From an uncultured Clostridia bacterium (GTDB lineage: Bacteria; Bacillota; Clostridia; Lachnospirales; Lachnospiraceae): a DNA stretch of 14,361 bases. Position numbers and translations under genes: made by a program. The notes beneath the pieces were generated by a model that searched no databases, had not been told where the DNA came from, and saw only the letters and a program-made list of their open reading frames with translations. Shown piece by piece: positions 1 to 7,600 of the stretch; position 1 is the first letter of the stretch; the number at the start of each line of letters is the position of its first letter. The stretch spans positions 1 through 14,361 of the forward strand of contig CAMZAI010000052.1 of assembly GCA_947304065.1 (NCBI GenBank). Reading direction: 5' to 3'.

Positions 1-18
1 AAGAAAGGTAAGGTCTTA

Positions 19-387
19 TCAGTTAAGTGTTGCAAGGATATCGCCGGCTTCAACAGCTGCACCTACAGAAGTGTCGATGCTTGCGATGGTGCCGTCTTCA
101 GTAGCAACGATCTCGTTCTCCATCTTCATGGCCTCGAGGATGATGATAGCCTGTCCCTTCTTAACAGCATCGCCGACCTTAGCCTTGATGCCGAGGATCT
201 TGCCGGGCATGGGAGCGGTAACCTTTACGGAACCCTTTCCGCCTGCCGCTGCCTTGGGAGCGGGAGCCGCCTTGGGTGCGGGAGCAGCCTTGGGAGCCGC
301 TGCAGCTGCGGGAGCGCTTACTGCGCCGCTCTCTTCTACAGATACTTCATAAACATTGCCGTTAACGGTGATGGTATAGTTTTTCAT
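19..387 (-). CDS. Biotin carboxyl carrier protein of a biotin-dependent decarboxylase/carboxyltransferase
   Basis: This 122-residue protein carries the biotin that accepts CO2 from the carboxyltransferase subunit. Residues 1-20 form a short N-terminal strand region, residues 22-50 an Ala/Pro/Lys-rich flexible linker, and residues 53-122 a biotinyl domain. The domain contains the canonical EAMKMEN motif; the biotinylated lysine is K88. The start is supported by an AGGAGG site just upstream and a 21-nt gap after the OadG-like gene. Genes of this layout in anaerobes belong to Na+-translocating decarboxylases (oxaloacetate, methylmalonyl-CoA or glutaconyl-CoA) or to propionyl/acetyl-CoA carboxylases. 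The OadG neighbour favours a membrane-bound decarboxylase, but the substrate cannot be read from this subunit. The gene ends 18 nt from the window edge, so a downstream partner is out of view. Confidence 0.93.
   Translation of the reverse strand: MKNYTITVNGNVYEVSVEESGAVSAPAAAAAPKAAPAPKAAPAPKAAAGGKGSVKVTAPMPGKILGIKAKVGDAVKKGQAIIILEAMKMENEIVATEDGTIASIDTSVGAAVEAGDILATLN
251..304. repeat. 18-bp tandem repeat encoding the Ala-Pro linker of the biotin carrier
   Basis: About three imperfect copies of an 18-bp unit (251-268, 269-286 and a diverged 287-304) lie in frame and encode a repeated Lys-Ala-Ala-Pro-Ala-Pro-like block. Each unit adds six residues to the flexible arm that swings the biotin domain. 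Such linkers are common in biotin and lipoyl carriers. The copy number could vary between strains without breaking the frame. Confidence 0.75.
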
Positions 388-408
388 TTTAAAATTCCTC
401 CTGAATTC

Positions 409-774
409 TTATCTTCTGCGTCTGATGCTTCTTACCACCAGACCGTCCGCAGGTACGTATGACTCGCCTGCCTCTGCTTCAAATGCGTAAATGGCTGCCG
501 TGATCACTGCAACAAGTTCTTCGTCGTTCGAAAGGTCCTCTTCGGCCTCGGTCTCAACAACCTCGGTCTTGGGAGCTTCGACAACCTTCGGTGCCGCTTT
601 CTTCTTCGCGATCGCCTGGAAGATCTTTCCCTGAAGGGCGATAACGATGGAAATGAAAGCCAGCGCAAAGAATACGATTCCGATTCCCATTGCGGTGTTC
701 AATCCGGCTCTTGCCATTGTCTCGCCGAGAGATTCGCCCTCTGCGGCAAGAAAAGCCAAATTAATCAATGTCAT
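409..774 (-). CDS. OadG-like gamma subunit of a sodium-pump decarboxylase
   Basis: This 121-residue protein has a short N-terminal segment, one hydrophobic membrane helix at about residues 27-47, a charged Lys/Glu/Pro linker (50-82) and a conserved C-terminal block around DEELVAVITAA (84-94), ending in an Arg-rich tail after VVRSI. This is the layout of OadG-family subunits, which anchor the soluble carboxyltransferase and biotin carrier to the membrane decarboxylase. The start has an AGAGGA site upstream. The gene begins 18 nt after the carboxyltransferase and is followed 21 nt later by the biotin carrier, so the three are surely cotranscribed. OadG proteins diverge fast in sequence, so assignment rests on topology, the C-terminal motif and neighbours. 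The matching beta subunit is not in the window. Confidence 0.85.
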   Translation of the reverse strand: MTLINLAFLAAEGESLGETMARAGLNTAMGIGIVFFALAFISIVIALQGKIFQAIAKKKAAPKVVEAPKTEVVETEAEEDLSNDEELVAVITAAIYAFEAEAGESYVPADGLVVRSIRRRR

Positions 775-792
775 AATAATTCCGTCCTCTCA

Positions 793-2154
793 TTAATAGA
801 GCATCTCGAAAGCGTAAACCAGATTCTTACGAGCCGAAGCAGCGTCGATGATCGAATCAACGTATCCGCGCTTCGCAGCCATTGTCGCATCCTGGGAATC
901 AGCAACGGCCTTTGCGTCTGTGCCGGTGATCTGTGCCTCGAGTTCAGCCTCCATGGGTCCGATCTTCGCGGTATCGAGCGCGAATACCATATCTGCGCCG
1001 AGTGCCTTGGAATTCATGATCGTGTAAGCGGAGCCGATAGCCTTGCCTGTGATAAGGTTAACCTTTGCGATATCTGCATTAGCAAATGCTGCCGCAAGCT
1101 TGGCAAGAGGAAGAGCAAGTCTTCTCTCCTGGCAGATGCATGAGCCGAAGCCCGATACATTTGTAAGAGTAAGTACGGGAATATCAAAAGAATCACAGAA
1201 GTAAACAAAATTCAGTGCCTTTCTTACGCCCTCTACGGTAAGCGCACCGCCGAATGTCTCGACTGCCTTGCCGTTATCGTCAAGAACCGCCGCACGGTTA
1301 GCGATAGCGCCGACGGTCACGCCGTCAAGCTTGATGAAGCCGATAACCATCTCTTTTGCATAGTCCTTCTTGATCTCAAAGAAGAAATTGTCGTCGGAAA
1401 TAACCGAAAGAGCCTTTGCGCCGTCATCGATAACAGCTGCGAGCTCGGGTGTCTCACGGTTAAGATCGTCTGTCGTGTCTGCCTCGGGAGCAGCCTCGTC
1501 AAGGTTGCCGGGGATCAGGGAAACGAGCTGACGAACAGAATTAAGAACCTCTTCCTCGGTCTTTGCGGTAACGTCTATTGCGCCGTTCTGAGCCTTGAAC
1601 CCGGCCGAAGCGGTGTCGCACTTGTCAACGTTGTTGTTCTTGACTGAGTTGGGAGTGTTGATGAAAAGCTTGCCTTCCTCGGAAGCAAATACGAAATCAC
1701 ACATGGAGGCAGAAACGGAAAGTCCGCCGCCGCATGTTCCGAGTACAACTGCGATCTGGGGAATGATGCCTGCAGCCTCTGCCTGCTTTGCCATGATGGA
1801 GCCGAGACCCTCAAGGGCATCGGTAGCCTCCTCAAGTCTTAAGCCTGCGCAGTCATAAAGACCGATGACGGGTGCACCTACCTTAAGTGCAAGGTCATAG
1901 ATATTTACGATCTTCTTCGCATGCATCTCACCGATTGTACCGTTCATTACCGAAGCGTCCTGAGCGAAAACGTATACAGGGCAGTCATTGATCGTGCCGT
2001 AGCCTGTGATAACGCCGTCTGAGGGAGCTTCCTTTGTCTGTAGATTAAAATCGGTATTTCTCTTTGTAACGAGCTTGCCGATCTCTACAAAACTGTTGTC
2101 GTCGAGCAGAGTATTGATTCTATCTCTGGCTGACAGTTTGCTGGAATTACTCAT
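793..2154 (-). CDS. Biotin-dependent acyl-CoA carboxyltransferase (decarboxylase alpha-type subunit)
   Basis: This 453-residue protein has the two crotonase-like halves of the carboxyltransferase family (methylmalonyl-CoA decarboxylase alpha, propionyl-CoA carboxylase beta). The N-terminal half carries SARDRI (8-13), GVITGYGTI (47-55), GEMHAKKIV (75-83) and a glycine-rich turn GTCGGG (139-144). The C-terminal half carries VSGFG (333-337) and GKAIGSAYTIM (370-380). The protein transfers carboxyl groups between an acyl-CoA and biotin on the carrier encoded two genes downstream. The start at 2154 is chosen because GGAGG lies 5 nt upstream; an in-frame ATG at 2256 coincides with the predicted transcription start and lacks this support. 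The protein is shorter than the roughly 510 residues usual for the family, mainly at the N-terminus, and several substrate-loop motifs deviate. Substrate is uncertain. Confidence 0.88.
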   Translation of the reverse strand: MSNSSKLSARDRINTLLDDNSFVEIGKLVTKRNTDFNLQTKEAPSDGVITGYGTINDCPVYVFAQDASVMNGTIGEMHAKKIVNIYDLALKVGAPVIGLYDCAGLRLEEATDALEGLGSIMAKQAEAAGIIPQIAVVLGTCGGGLSVSASMCDFVFASEEGKLFINTPNSVKNNNVDKCDTASAGFKAQNGAIDVTAKTEEEVLNSVRQLVSLIPGNLDEAAPEADTTDDLNRETPELAAVIDDGAKALSVISDDNFFFEIKKDYAKEMVIGFIKLDGVTVGAIANRAAVLDDNGKAVETFGGALTVEGVRKALNFVYFCDSFDIPVLTLTNVSGFGSCICQERRLALPLAKLAAAFANADIAKVNLITGKAIGSAYTIMNSKALGADMVFALDTAKIGPMEAELEAQITGTDAKAVADSQDATMAAKRGYVDSIIDAASARKNLVYAFEMLY

Positions 2155-2159
2155 ACTTA

Positions 2160-2164
2160 CCTCC
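2160..2164 (-). promoter_or_regulatory. Ribosome binding site of the carboxyltransferase gene
   Basis: A perfect GGAGG stands 5 nt before the ATG at 2154. It decides against the longer in-frame start at 2256. Confidence 0.85.
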
Positions 2165-2178
2165 AATTTTTTATTAAA

Positions 2179-2220
2179 TTGCGGATCGCTCCGCAAATGG
2201 TTTATATGTATTTGTCCGCA
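2179..2220 (-). promoter_or_regulatory. Leader with alternative hairpins ahead of the decarboxylase operon
   Basis: On the RNA, TTGCGGA-GCGA-TCCGCAA (2196 down to 2179) forms a perfect 7-bp stem closed by a GNRA-type tetraloop. A second copy of TGCGGA lies upstream at 2220-2215 and can pair with the same TCCGCA, so two exclusive folds exist. The hairpin ends 14 nt before the GGAGG. It may influence translation or transcript stability, or may simply be a 5' stabiliser. No known riboswitch class was recognised. Confidence 0.4.
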
Positions 2221-2261
2221 CATAATATAAACCATGTGCAAACCAAAATTCACCAAATAGC

Positions 2262-2290
2262 ATTATACTAACAGGGCAAACAAAAAGCAA
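2262..2290 (-). promoter_or_regulatory. Sigma-A promoter of the decarboxylase operon
   Basis: On the minus strand TTGCTT (2290-2285) and a perfect TATAAT (2267-2262) are separated by 17 nt. The predicted start is near 2255, giving a leader of about 100 nt before the carboxyltransferase ATG. The -35 box lies inside the descending arm of the purL terminator. Confidence 0.7.
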
Positions 2291-2330
2291 CAGAAGAATT
2301 CCCCAAAAGGACTCTTTTGTTGCTTTTTTA
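2275..2330 (-). terminator. Intrinsic terminator of the purine operon, after purL
   Basis: Arms at 2282-2297 and 2313-2328 form a 16-bp stem with one G-U pair; the loop interior can pair further. On the minus-strand RNA the stem ends in GCUUUUU followed by GUUUG. It starts 26 nt after the purL stop. The arms end in A/T runs on both sides, so it could also act on plus-strand transcripts, but no plus-strand gene is present. Confidence 0.85.
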
Positions 2331-2354
2331 TATCATTACTTTCCTTTTTCGATA

Positions 2355-5300
2355 TTATTTGTAGTAATTTACCGCCGCTTCGAACATGCGGATGTCGTAA
2401 TTGCCGGGCACGTTGCGGTAGAGTCCCTTTCCGATACGCTCCGAATGACCCATCTTTCCGAATACCCTTCCGTCGGGAGAAGTGATGCCCTCGATCGCGT
2501 ACATCGAGTCGTTCGGGTTAAAGTGAACGTCCGCGGTGGCATTTCCGTCGAGATCGACGTACTGCGTCGCGATCTGTCCGTTGTCCGCCAGCTGTCTGAT
2601 GAGCGCCTCGTCCGCAAGGAAACGTCCCTCGCCGTGCGAGATCGGCACATTATAGATATCTCCGGGATTCGTAAGAGCGAGCCAGGGCGACTTGTTCGAC
2701 GCGATCCTGGTGCGCACGATCCTCGACTGATGGCGCGCGATCGTGTTGAAGCTCAGTGTCGGGCAGTTCTCATCAACGTCGATGATCTTGCCGTAAGGCA
2801 CAAGTCCGAGCTTGATCAGGGCCTGGAAACCGTTGCAGATACCGCACATAAGGCCGTCGCGCTTCTCAAGCAGTTCGGTTACGCCGTCTTTTATCGCCTC
2901 GTTCCTGAAGAACGCGGTAATGAACTTTCCGCTGCCGTCGGGCTCGTCGCCGCCCGAGAAGCCGCCGGGAATGAAGATCATCTGCGCGTCTTTAAGCTTC
3001 TTCGCGAATTCGTCTATGCTGCCGGAGATCGCATCTCCCGTAAGGTTCCTGATAACGATGATCTCGGGATCGCAGCCTGCGTCGGCAGCCGCCTTCGCGC
3101 TGTCGAACTCGCAGTTCGTTCCGGGGAACGCGGGGATCAGTACCTTCGGCTTCGCGCACTTGAACGCGGGCGCAGCTGTCTTTGTCTGTGCCTCATTCCT
3201 GTATGTAAAGGTCTTCATCGGCTGCTCCCTTACGGGGATGTTGCAGCTGTATACACTCTCGAGCTTGTCCTCATACGCCTTTAAGAGGCTGTCCATGGAA
3301 ATGCTCTCACCGCCGAACTTGATGCTCTCCTGCGCCGTTGTGGTTCCGAGGAGTTCCGCGGTCACGCCGCATCCGAGGCTGTCCGCCTCAGCCTTTACAT
3401 CGTCAGGTCCCGTACCGTCCGAAAGCTCCGCGATAAAAGCGCCGTAATCATACATAAAGAGCCTGTCCTGAGCGGTCCTGTCATTATATTCGAATCCGAT
3501 GCCGTTTCCGATGCCCATCTTGAATACCGCTTCCGCGATACCGCCGATGCCGGGCGTATAGCAGGCCTCAAGCTTTCCGCCGCGCGCAAGCTTCGTGATG
3601 AGCGCGAAGCAGGCCTTCAGCGAATCGGTCGCCGGCAGTCCGCTCTCCGTATAAACCGGAGCGATCCTGACTACAGCGTGGCCCGGCTTTTTGAAATCGT
3701 CCGTTACGATATTTTCCGTCTTTGAGGAAGTAACCGCAAAGGAAACGAGCGTGGGCGGAACGTCGAGCTTTTCAAAAGTTCCGCTCATGGAGTCCTTGCC
3801 GCCGATCGCACCGATTCCGAGGGCAAGCTGCGCCTCGAAAGCTCCGAGCAGCGCCGAAAGAGGCTGTCCCCAGCGCTTCGGATCGTGTCCGGGCTTTGCG
3901 AAATACTCCTGGAATGTCAGATATACATCCTTAAACTCCGCTCCCGAAGCGATAAGCTTCGAAACGGATTCAACAACTGCGAGATATGCGCCCCTGAAGC
4001 AGTTCTTCTCGGTGATGAACGGATTGTAGCCCCAGCTCATTACCGAGCAGGTATCTGTATGCTTCTTCTCAACGGGGATCTTCTGTACCATGGCCTGCGA
4101 AGGAGAAAGCTGTCTTGCTCCGCCGAAAGGCATGATAACGGTTCCCGCGCCGATCGTCGAATCGAAGCGCTCCGAAAGGCCTCTCATCGAGCATGAATTA
4201 AGGTCTGAAACGAGTCTTGTATATTTATCTTCAAACGAAAGTCCCGAAGGAGAACCGGCAAGCGCGCTGACCGTATCGTCATTCGCATCGGGCTTTGCGG
4301 TCTCGATCGAAATGTGCTTTGCAGCACCGTTCGAATTTAAGAATTCCCTGCTGATATCAACTATCTTTTTGCCGTTCCAGTTCATGACCAGACGGGGCTC
4401 TTCCCTGACAACGGCCACTCTTACCGCCTGAAGGTTTTCTTCCGCAGCAAGGCTTAAGAACTTCTCTTCGTCGGCCGCCTCAACGACTACGGCCATTCTC
4501 TCCTGCGATTCGCTGATCGCGAGCTCGGTTCCGTCAAGTCCCTCGTACTTCTTCGGAACTGCGTTAAGATCTATCTCAAGTCCGTCCGCGAGCTCTCCGA
4601 TCGCAACGGACACTCCGCCCGCTCCGAAGTCGTTGCAGCGCTTGATGAGCTTCGACGCCGCAGGATTCCTGAACAGTCTCTGCAGCTTGCGTTCCTCGGG
4701 CGCGTTGCCCTTCTGGACCTCCGCACCGCAGGTCTTTACCGAATCGGTGTTATGGGCCTTCGATGAGCCCGTAGCGCCGCCTATTCCGTCTCTTCCGGTG
4801 CTTCCGCCGAGCAGTATCACAACATCTCCGGGTGCCGGTCTCTCACGTCTTACATTCTCCGCTGGAGCCGCGGCTATCACAGCGCCGATCTCCATTCTCT
4901 TTGCCGCATAGCCCGGATGATAGAGCTCGTCGACGATACCGGTCGCCAGACCGATCTGGTTGCCGTAGGACGAATAGCCCGCAGCCGCTCCGGTCACGAG
5001 CTTGCGCTGTGAGAGCTTGCCGGGGATGGTCTCGGAAATGGGCTTTAACGGGTCTGCCGCGCCTGTTACGCGCATAGCGCCGTATACATACGAACGTCCC
5101 GAAAGAGGATCGCGGATCGCGCCGCCGATGCAGGTCGCCGCGCCGCCGAAAGGCTCTATCTCGGTAGGATGATTATGCGTTTCGTTCTTGAAGAGCAGCA
5201 GCCAGGGCTCTCTCACTCCGTCCACGTCCACATCAAGCTTGACCGTGCATGCATTGATCTCCTCGGACTCGTCGAGCTTGTCGAGAAGTCCTGCTTTTTT

Positions 5301-6122
5301 AAGATATTTTACCGAAACCGTCGCGATGTCCATGAGACATACGGGCTTCTTAACGCCGAGCTCTTCGCGTACCGCAAGATAGTGGTTATAAGCGTCCTCG
5401 AGCTGCTTATCCTCAAAGCTTACATTGTCGATGGCGGTCGTGAATGTCGTATGACGGCAATGGTCCGACCAGTAGGTATCGATCATCCTGAGCTCGGTGA
5501 TCGTGGGATCGCGCTGCTCGGAAAGGAAGTATTCACGGCAGAAAACGATATCGTCGCTGTCCATCGCCAGTCCGAGTTCAGAGATCATGCCCTCGAGCTC
5601 GTTCCTGGTCTTATCGGTAAAGCCGGTGAGAGTCGCTACGGTCGTGGGTCTGTCGTACTCGGTAACGAGCGTTTCGGGCATTGCAAGAGCCGCCTCGCGC
5701 GCCTCAACCGGGTTGATGACATATTTCTTGATCGCGGCGAGCTGTTCGTCGCTGATATCTCCGTAAAGGGCGTAGACCTTTGCAGAACGCACGAGAGGTC
5801 TCTCTCCCTTGTAAATGATCTGTATGCACTGCGCCGCCGAATCCGCGCGCTGGTCAAACTGTCCGGGCAGATACTCCACCGCGAAGACCCTTGCGCCCGC
5901 AAGATCGGGGAGCTCGGTTGCCATATCGGTCTGGGGCTCGGAAAATACGGTCTTTACCGCGTAATTGAATTCTTTCTCCCCGATGCCCTCGGCGTCGTAA
6001 CGGTTTAAGAGCCTTACCTTCTCAAGGGATGTTATCCCGAGCAGCGTACGCGCGTCGGAAAGCAGTTCGTGCGCCTCATTGGCCAGCTCTTCTTTTTTCT
6101 CGACATAAATTCTGTAAACCAT
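2355..6122 (-). CDS. purL: Phosphoribosylformylglycinamidine synthase, single-chain
   Basis: PurL converts FGAR to FGAM with ATP and glutamine, step 4 of purine synthesis. This 1,255-residue chain fuses all functions. It has an N-terminal PurS-like region (about 1-130), then two PurM-like ATP/FGAR-binding halves with DHCRHTTF (220-227), KNETHNHPTEIEPFGG (312-327) and GGKDSMSGTF (774-783). A C-terminal class I glutamine amidotransferase domain starts near 990. Its nucleophile is C1096 in GICNGFQ and its partners are H1163 and E1165 in SHGEGRF. The length fits the single-chain form found in many Clostridia, as opposed to the split PurS/PurQ/PurL of Bacillus. The start follows an AGGGA site. It is the last gene of the operon, 72 nt after purD and just ahead of the terminator. 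No key residue appears lost. Confidence 0.97.
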   Translation of the reverse strand: MVYRIYVEKKEELANEAHELLSDARTLLGITSLEKVRLLNRYDAEGIGEKEFNYAVKTVFSEPQTDMATELPDLAGARVFAVEYLPGQFDQRADSAAQCIQIIYKGERPLVRSAKVYALYGDISDEQLAAIKKYVINPVEAREAALAMPETLVTEYDRPTTVATLTGFTDKTRNELEGMISELGLAMDSDDIVFCREYFLSEQRDPTITELRMIDTYWSDHCRHTTFTTAIDNVSFEDKQLEDAYNHYLAVREELGVKKPVCLMDIATVSVKYLKKAGLLDKLDESEEINACTVKLDVDVDGVREPWLLLFKNETHNHPTEIEPFGGAATCIGGAIRDPLSGRSYVYGAMRVTGAADPLKPISETIPGKLSQRKLVTGAAAGYSSYGNQIGLATGIVDELYHPGYAAKRMEIGAVIAAAPAENVRRERPAPGDVVILLGGSTGRDGIGGATGSSKAHNTDSVKTCGAEVQKGNAPEERKLQRLFRNPAASKLIKRCNDFGAGGVSVAIGELADGLEIDLNAVPKKYEGLDGTELAISESQERMAVVVEAADEEKFLSLAAEENLQAVRVAVVREEPRLVMNWNGKKIVDISREFLNSNGAAKHISIETAKPDANDDTVSALAGSPSGLSFEDKYTRLVSDLNSCSMRGLSERFDSTIGAGTVIMPFGGARQLSPSQAMVQKIPVEKKHTDTCSVMSWGYNPFITEKNCFRGAYLAVVESVSKLIASGAEFKDVYLTFQEYFAKPGHDPKRWGQPLSALLGAFEAQLALGIGAIGGKDSMSGTFEKLDVPPTLVSFAVTSSKTENIVTDDFKKPGHAVVRIAPVYTESGLPATDSLKACFALITKLARGGKLEACYTPGIGGIAEAVFKMGIGNGIGFEYNDRTAQDRLFMYDYGAFIAELSDGTGPDDVKAEADSLGCGVTAELLGTTTAQESIKFGGESISMDSLLKAYEDKLESVYSCNIPVREQPMKTFTYRNEAQTKTAAPAFKCAKPKVLIPAFPGTNCEFDSAKAAADAGCDPEIIVIRNLTGDAISGSIDEFAKKLKDAQMIFIPGGFSGGDEPDGSGKFITAFFRNEAIKDGVTELLEKRDGLMCGICNGFQALIKLGLVPYGKIIDVDENCPTLSFNTIARHQSRIVRTRIASNKSPWLALTNPGDIYNVPISHGEGRFLADEALIRQLADNGQIATQYVDLDGNATADVHFNPNDSMYAIEGITSPDGRVFGKMGHSERIGKGLYRNVPGNYDIRMFEAAVNYYK

Positions 6123-6138
6123 ATCGTCCCTGTATCCT

Positions 6139-6178
6139 CATCCGATTGGATTTAGCCGCCTGTTTCCGGCTACGGATG
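6139..6178 (-). promoter_or_regulatory. Two-part hairpin in the purD-purL spacer
   Basis: The 72-nt spacer is the longest gap inside the operon. CATCCG (6139-6144) pairs with CGGATG (6173-6178), and inside it AGCCG (6154-6158) pairs with CGGCT (6167-6171), leaving a one-sided bulge of nine bases. There is no U-run, so it is not an intrinsic terminator. It could be a processing or stability element. Its function is unknown. Confidence 0.35.
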
Positions 6179-6194
6179 CGGTGCTGTATCACAT

Positions 6195-7571
6195 TTATTT
6201 CCGGGCGTAAGCTCCCAGAGCCCTCTGGCCGATGTCCAGACGGAAATATTCGTTGGCAAAATAAACCTTGCCCGTGAGCGAATAAGCCGCGTCAACCGCT
6301 TCTTTCAAGCTGTCCGCCACAGCGGTAAGCCCGAGTACTCTTCCGCCCCCGTTAACGAGTGCCATGCCGTCGCCCACGACATTTTTCTTCCATGTTTCGA
6401 CATCCGCGGGATCGATCCTTCTCTTCGCGTTGGCCACTTCACCCTGAGTGCCGTGCTTTGCTTCGCCCGCGGGGACAAGCTTCGCTCCGGCCACATAAAT
6501 ATGCTTCCAGGTCTCTTCATCCGTAACGATCTCATAGCCCCTTTCATACTTTACGGGATACCCGTCCGAGGCCATGATCACGCAGCAGGCGTGCTTATCA
6601 GAGAATTTCACGGAAATGTCGGAAAGCCTTCCTTCCGTGGTAGCCATCATCACTTCGAGCAGATCGCTCTCGAGCAGGGGCAGTACAACCTGCGTCTCGG
6701 GATCGCCGAAACGGCAGTTATATTCAATAACCTTCGGACCGTCCTTGGTGATCATAAGTCCGAAGTAGAGGCAGCCCTTGAAGGTCCTGCCCTCTTTATT
6801 CATAGCGTCGATCGTCGGAAGGAATATCTCCTTCATGCAGCGTTCGGCAACTTCATCGGTGTAATAGGGATTCGGCGCAACGGTTCCCATGCCTCCGGTA
6901 TTCAGGCCCGTATCGCCGTCGCCCGCGCGCTTGTGGTCCATCGAGCTCACCATCGGTACAACGGTCTTGCCGTCGGTGAACGAGAGCACGCTGACCTCGG
7001 GGCCCTCAAGGAATTCCTCGATAACGACACGATCGCCGCTCGCTCCGAACTGCTTATCGCGCATCATCGAGATGACCGCAAGCTTCGCTTCCTCACGCGT
7101 GAGCGCAATTATAACGCCCTTTCCCAGAGCCAGTCCGTCCGCCTTTATAACAGTGGGGACCGGTGCGGTCTCGAGATACTTTAAGGCGCTGTCCATATCG
7201 GTAAATACTTCGTATTTCGCCGTCGGTATCCCGTATTTCTTCATGAGGTTCTTCGAGAAAACCTTGCTGCCTTCGATGATCGCGGCGTTCGCGCGCGGTC
7301 CGAAGCAGGGTATCCCGATCGCCTCAAGCCTGTCGACGCAGCCGGCAACCAGCGGGTCGTCGGGCGCAACGATCGCGTAATCGATCGCATTTGTCTTCGC
7401 AAATTCCGCGATGGCGTCAAGCTCGGTCGCTCCGATGTTCACGCACTCAGCGTCCGCTGCTATTCCGCCGTTTCCGGGAAGCGCGTATATCTTCTCAACC
7501 TTTTTGTTCTCTTTGATCTTCTTGATTATCGCATGCTCGCGGCCTCCGCCGCCGACTACCATGATCTTCAC
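6195..7571 (-). CDS. purD: Phosphoribosylamine-glycine ligase (GAR synthetase)
   Basis: PurD joins phosphoribosylamine and glycine using ATP, step 2 of purine synthesis. The 458-residue product starts with the P-loop-like GGGGREHA (7-14) and has the ATP-grasp signatures KADGLALGKGV (143-153), GLNTGGMGT (222-230) and EYNCRFGDPETQ (283-294). It ends with the conserved DIGQRAL. The start is a GTG at 7571, 7 nt after a perfect GGAGG. It gives the family N-terminus MKIMVVGGGG; a longer reading from 7664 would overlap purN and lacks a site. Usual PurD length is about 420-430; the excess is a segment of roughly 40 residues (about 366-405) in the C-terminal domain, before NGGGRVLG. The gap to purN is 29 nt. 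The ATP-grasp core looks intact. Confidence 0.96.
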   Translation of the reverse strand: MKIMVVGGGGREHAIIKKIKENKKVEKIYALPGNGGIAADAECVNIGATELDAIAEFAKTNAIDYAIVAPDDPLVAGCVDRLEAIGIPCFGPRANAAIIEGSKVFSKNLMKKYGIPTAKYEVFTDMDSALKYLETAPVPTVIKADGLALGKGVIIALTREEAKLAVISMMRDKQFGASGDRVVIEEFLEGPEVSVLSFTDGKTVVPMVSSMDHKRAGDGDTGLNTGGMGTVAPNPYYTDEVAERCMKEIFLPTIDAMNKEGRTFKGCLYFGLMITKDGPKVIEYNCRFGDPETQVVLPLLESDLLEVMMATTEGRLSDISVKFSDKHACCVIMASDGYPVKYERGYEIVTDEETWKHIYVAGAKLVPAGEAKHGTQGEVANAKRRIDPADVETWKKNVVGDGMALVNGGGRVLGLTAVADSLKEAVDAAYSLTGKVYFANEYFRLDIGQRALGAYARK

Positions 7572-7578
7572 TGCTCTT

Positions 7579-7583
7579 CCTCC
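7579..7583 (-). promoter_or_regulatory. Ribosome binding site fixing the GTG start of purD
   Basis: GGAGG lies 7 nt before GTG at 7571 and 16 nt before the next in-frame ATG at 7562, so GTG is the likely initiation codon. Confidence 0.85.
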
Positions 7584-7600
7584 CGTTCCTGATGCCTGGT

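Noticed and set aside
2155..2256. Longer carboxyltransferase start at 2256
   Set aside because: It coincides with the predicted transcription start, lacks a ribosome binding site, and would translate the leader hairpin. GGAGG supports the start at 2154.
2445..3284. Long plus-strand open frame of 279 codons opposite purL
   Set aside because: It is antisense to conserved PurL sequence, has no ribosome binding site or recognisable domain, and such frames are expected opposite genes with this codon usage.
5169..6008. Second plus-strand open frame of 279 codons opposite the purL N-terminal half
   Set aside because: Same reasoning: shadow of PurL, no recognisable protein family and no start signals.
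6453..7184. Plus-strand open frame opposite purD
   Set aside because: Shadow frame with composition typical of an antisense reading; PurD on the other strand is unambiguous.
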